From Pyrinomonadaceae bacterium (lineage in GTDB: Bacteria; Acidobacteriota; Blastocatellia; Pyrinomonadales; Pyrinomonadaceae), in the NCBI GenBank assembly GCA_019694395.1, contig JAIBCC010000006.1:124001-188000 (forward strand): a stretch of 64,000 bases of DNA, in the 5' to 3' direction. The notes below the pieces were generated by a model that did no database searches, was not told the DNA's origin, and worked only from the letters and a program-made list of their open reading frames with translations. How positions within the stretch are numbered: the stretch's first letter is position 1; every line of letters begins with the position of its first letter. The position numbers were made by a program, and so were the translations under genes. Below, in pieces: positions 62,786-64,000 of the stretch.

Positions 62786-63907
62786 ATGGTTGCAGTTTTA
62801 GAAAAAAGATCATTGAGAGATTTCGATTGGCTGATCGCAATTTTGGCGATTTCAATCGTCTGTTTCGGCATTTGGCAGATTTACAATGCTCAACCTGAAA
62901 TGAATTTGTGGCAAAAACAAATCATCGGTTTGGTCGTGGCGTTGGTTGCGATGTTGGGAATTGCCTTTACCGATTACCGCCGGATCGTTGATGCTGCACC
63001 TGTCATTTACGGAATAGGCTTATTTTTATTGCTTTTAGTGTTGGTTCCCGGTCTTGGGGTTAAATTAAACGGACAAACAGCGTGGCTTAATATTCCTTTA
63101 TTGGGTAGATTTCAGCCATCGGAATTCGTTAAAATTCCGGTAGTCCTGATGTTGGCAAAATACTTTGGAGAACGGCGGACAAGTTCCCTGACTTTTAAAG
63201 AATTTATGATTGCCTGTGCAATTTTAGGCGGTCCGATTGGTTTGATTATGCTTGAACCGGATGCGGGACAAGCAATAACTTATTTACCTTTGCTGGCAGT
63301 AATTTTATTTCTTTCAGGAATCAAAGTAAGGTGGGTAATTTTATCAATCTTAGCGGTTATGATTTTTGCGCCGATTGCTTTTTGGGTTGGTGTTAAAGTA
63401 GGAAAGATCAAACCTTATCAAGTTGAAAGAATTAATGTAATTTTAGATCCTGAAAATGCAGATCCGAGAGGATTTGGCTATCATACATTCCAATCCATAA
63501 TTACGGTAGGCAAAGGTGGATTAACAGGCATCAAAGGTGATACGGAAACTTCGCAAAGTGCCTTGAAATTCTTGCCCGAACCGCATTCGGATTTTATTTT
63601 TGCGGTAGCAGCGGAAAATACAGGATTTGTTGGCTGTGTTTCATTATTACTGGCTTATGCCCTTTTATTGTCTAGGTTTATAGCGGGAGCCAGAGATGCT
63701 CCTGACCGTGCCGGAATGCTTGTCATTATGGCAGTAGTCGGGGGAATGATTTTTCAAATATTTATGAATGTTGGAATGGCGTTGGGATTTTTGCCCGTGA
63801 TTGGCGTTCCTTTACCGTTGATGAGCGCAGGTTTGTCTGCAATTTTGTCAACATTTATCGCCATCGGATTTGTTTTAAGTGTCCGAATGAGACGTTTCGT
63901 CAATTAG
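62786..63907 (+). CDS. rodA: Rod-shape-determining protein RodA (SEDS glycosyltransferase)
   Basis: Polytopic peptidoglycan polymerase with about ten membrane segments in 373 residues. SEDS-family motifs: LGRFQPSEFVKIPVVLMLAK (about 108-127), LEPDAGQAITYLPLLAVI (about 155-172), FLPEPHSDFIFAVAAENTGF (about 265-284) and VIGVPLPLMSAGLSAIL near the C-terminus. It begins 75 bases after mrdA. Confidence 0.96.
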   Translation: MVAVLEKRSLRDFDWLIAILAISIVCFGIWQIYNAQPEMNLWQKQIIGLVVALVAMLGIAFTDYRRIVDAAPVIYGIGLFLLLLVLVPGLGVKLNGQTAWLNIPLLGRFQPSEFVKIPVVLMLAKYFGERRTSSLTFKEFMIACAILGGPIGLIMLEPDAGQAITYLPLLAVILFLSGIKVRWVILSILAVMIFAPIAFWVGVKVGKIKPYQVERINVILDPENADPRGFGYHTFQSIITVGKGGLTGIKGDTETSQSALKFLPEPHSDFIFAVAAENTGFVGCVSLLLAYALLLSRFIAGARDAPDRAGMLVIMAVVGGMIFQIFMNVGMALGFLPVIGVPLPLMSAGLSAILSTFIAIGFVLSVRMRRFVN

Positions 63908-63920
63908 GAGGTCAAAATAA

Positions 63921-64000
63921 ATGGCAGAAGAATATAAAACTAAAGAAGTTGAATCGGTTTCAGAAAAACGAAAGAGTGTTTGGCGTTTTATTTGGTTGCC
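63921..64000 (+). CDS. Partial gene after rodA (26 codons)
   Basis: ATG at 63921 is preceded by a perfect AGGAGG site. The first residues read MAEEYKTKEVESVSEKRKS then VWRFIWL, a charged N-terminus leading into what looks like a membrane segment, cut by the window edge. Its family cannot be told. It is probably the next gene of the mre transcript, 13 bases after rodA. Confidence 0.7.
   Translation, partial: MAEEYKTKEVESVSEKRKSVWRFIWL

Overview
The window looks like one piece of a free-living heterotrophic bacterial chromosome, AT-rich (about 40% GC by eye), and most probably from Acidobacteriota of the Blastocatellia type. That placement is inference. It rests on a 1169-residue Oar-like TonB-dependent receptor with an N-terminal carboxypeptidase-regulatory domain, a dnaK/dnaJ/hspR heat-shock group, several small TonB-C-like secreted proteins, and many text-like dispersed palindromic repeats. 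There is no rRNA operon, prophage or CRISPR array. One tRNA (Ser-TGA) is present.

Layout. 1-5.8 kb: gyrB (cut by the left edge) and recF on the minus strand, a TlpA-like thioredoxin, tRNA-Ser, and a TetR/acyl-CoA ligase pair whose operator can be read directly. 5.8-13.5 kb: the TonB-dependent receptor, then hspR, dnaJ and dnaK on the minus strand, with a strong sigma-70 promoter before dnaK. 13.6-21.5 kb: a lipoprotein, an NlpC/CHAP-like protein, GTP-dependent PEP carboxykinase, a DHH phosphoesterase and an isolated trpC. 21.6-27.1 kb: an accessory NAD/ADP-ribose cluster on the minus strand (NAMPT, a frameshifted Imm32-like gene, a bacterial PARG macrodomain protein, two unknowns including an HExxH protein, a NADAR protein, and an NMN adenylyltransferase-Nudix fusion). 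27-32.5 kb: a TonB-C protein, an alkaline-phosphatase-fold protein, a Y1 transposase between two 170-bp palindromic elements, dihydrolipoyl dehydrogenase and paired paralogous lipoproteins. 32.5-44.9 kb: rhodanese, a methyltransferase, two GH29 fucosidases, a molybdopterin oxidoreductase, a D-cysteine desulfhydrase/ACC-deaminase-type enzyme, a membrane methyltransferase, an AlkA-type glycosylase and a large DUF5107-TPR protein. 45-52.8 kb: Lrp regulator, phenylalanine hydroxylase and 4-hydroxyphenylpyruvate dioxygenase (phenylalanine/tyrosine degradation), with a response regulator and a Crp-like regulator between them. 52.8-57.8 kb: a papain-like protein, Hsp20, a Uma2 nuclease and Lon. 58-64 kb: the cell-shape operon mreB-mreC-mreD-mrdA-rodA and a partial next gene.

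The main themes are housekeeping (DNA topology, chaperones and proteolysis, cell elongation), amino-acid, fatty-acid and fucoside breakdown, and one accessory block that couples NAD+ resynthesis from nicotinamide to removal of ADP-ribose marks. Across the window, intergenic gaps are repeatedly filled by hairpin-forming repeats that abut stop codons. In the NAD block these repeats also supply the Shine-Dalgarno sequences of three genes. All gene identifications come from reading motifs in the sequence; no database search was run.
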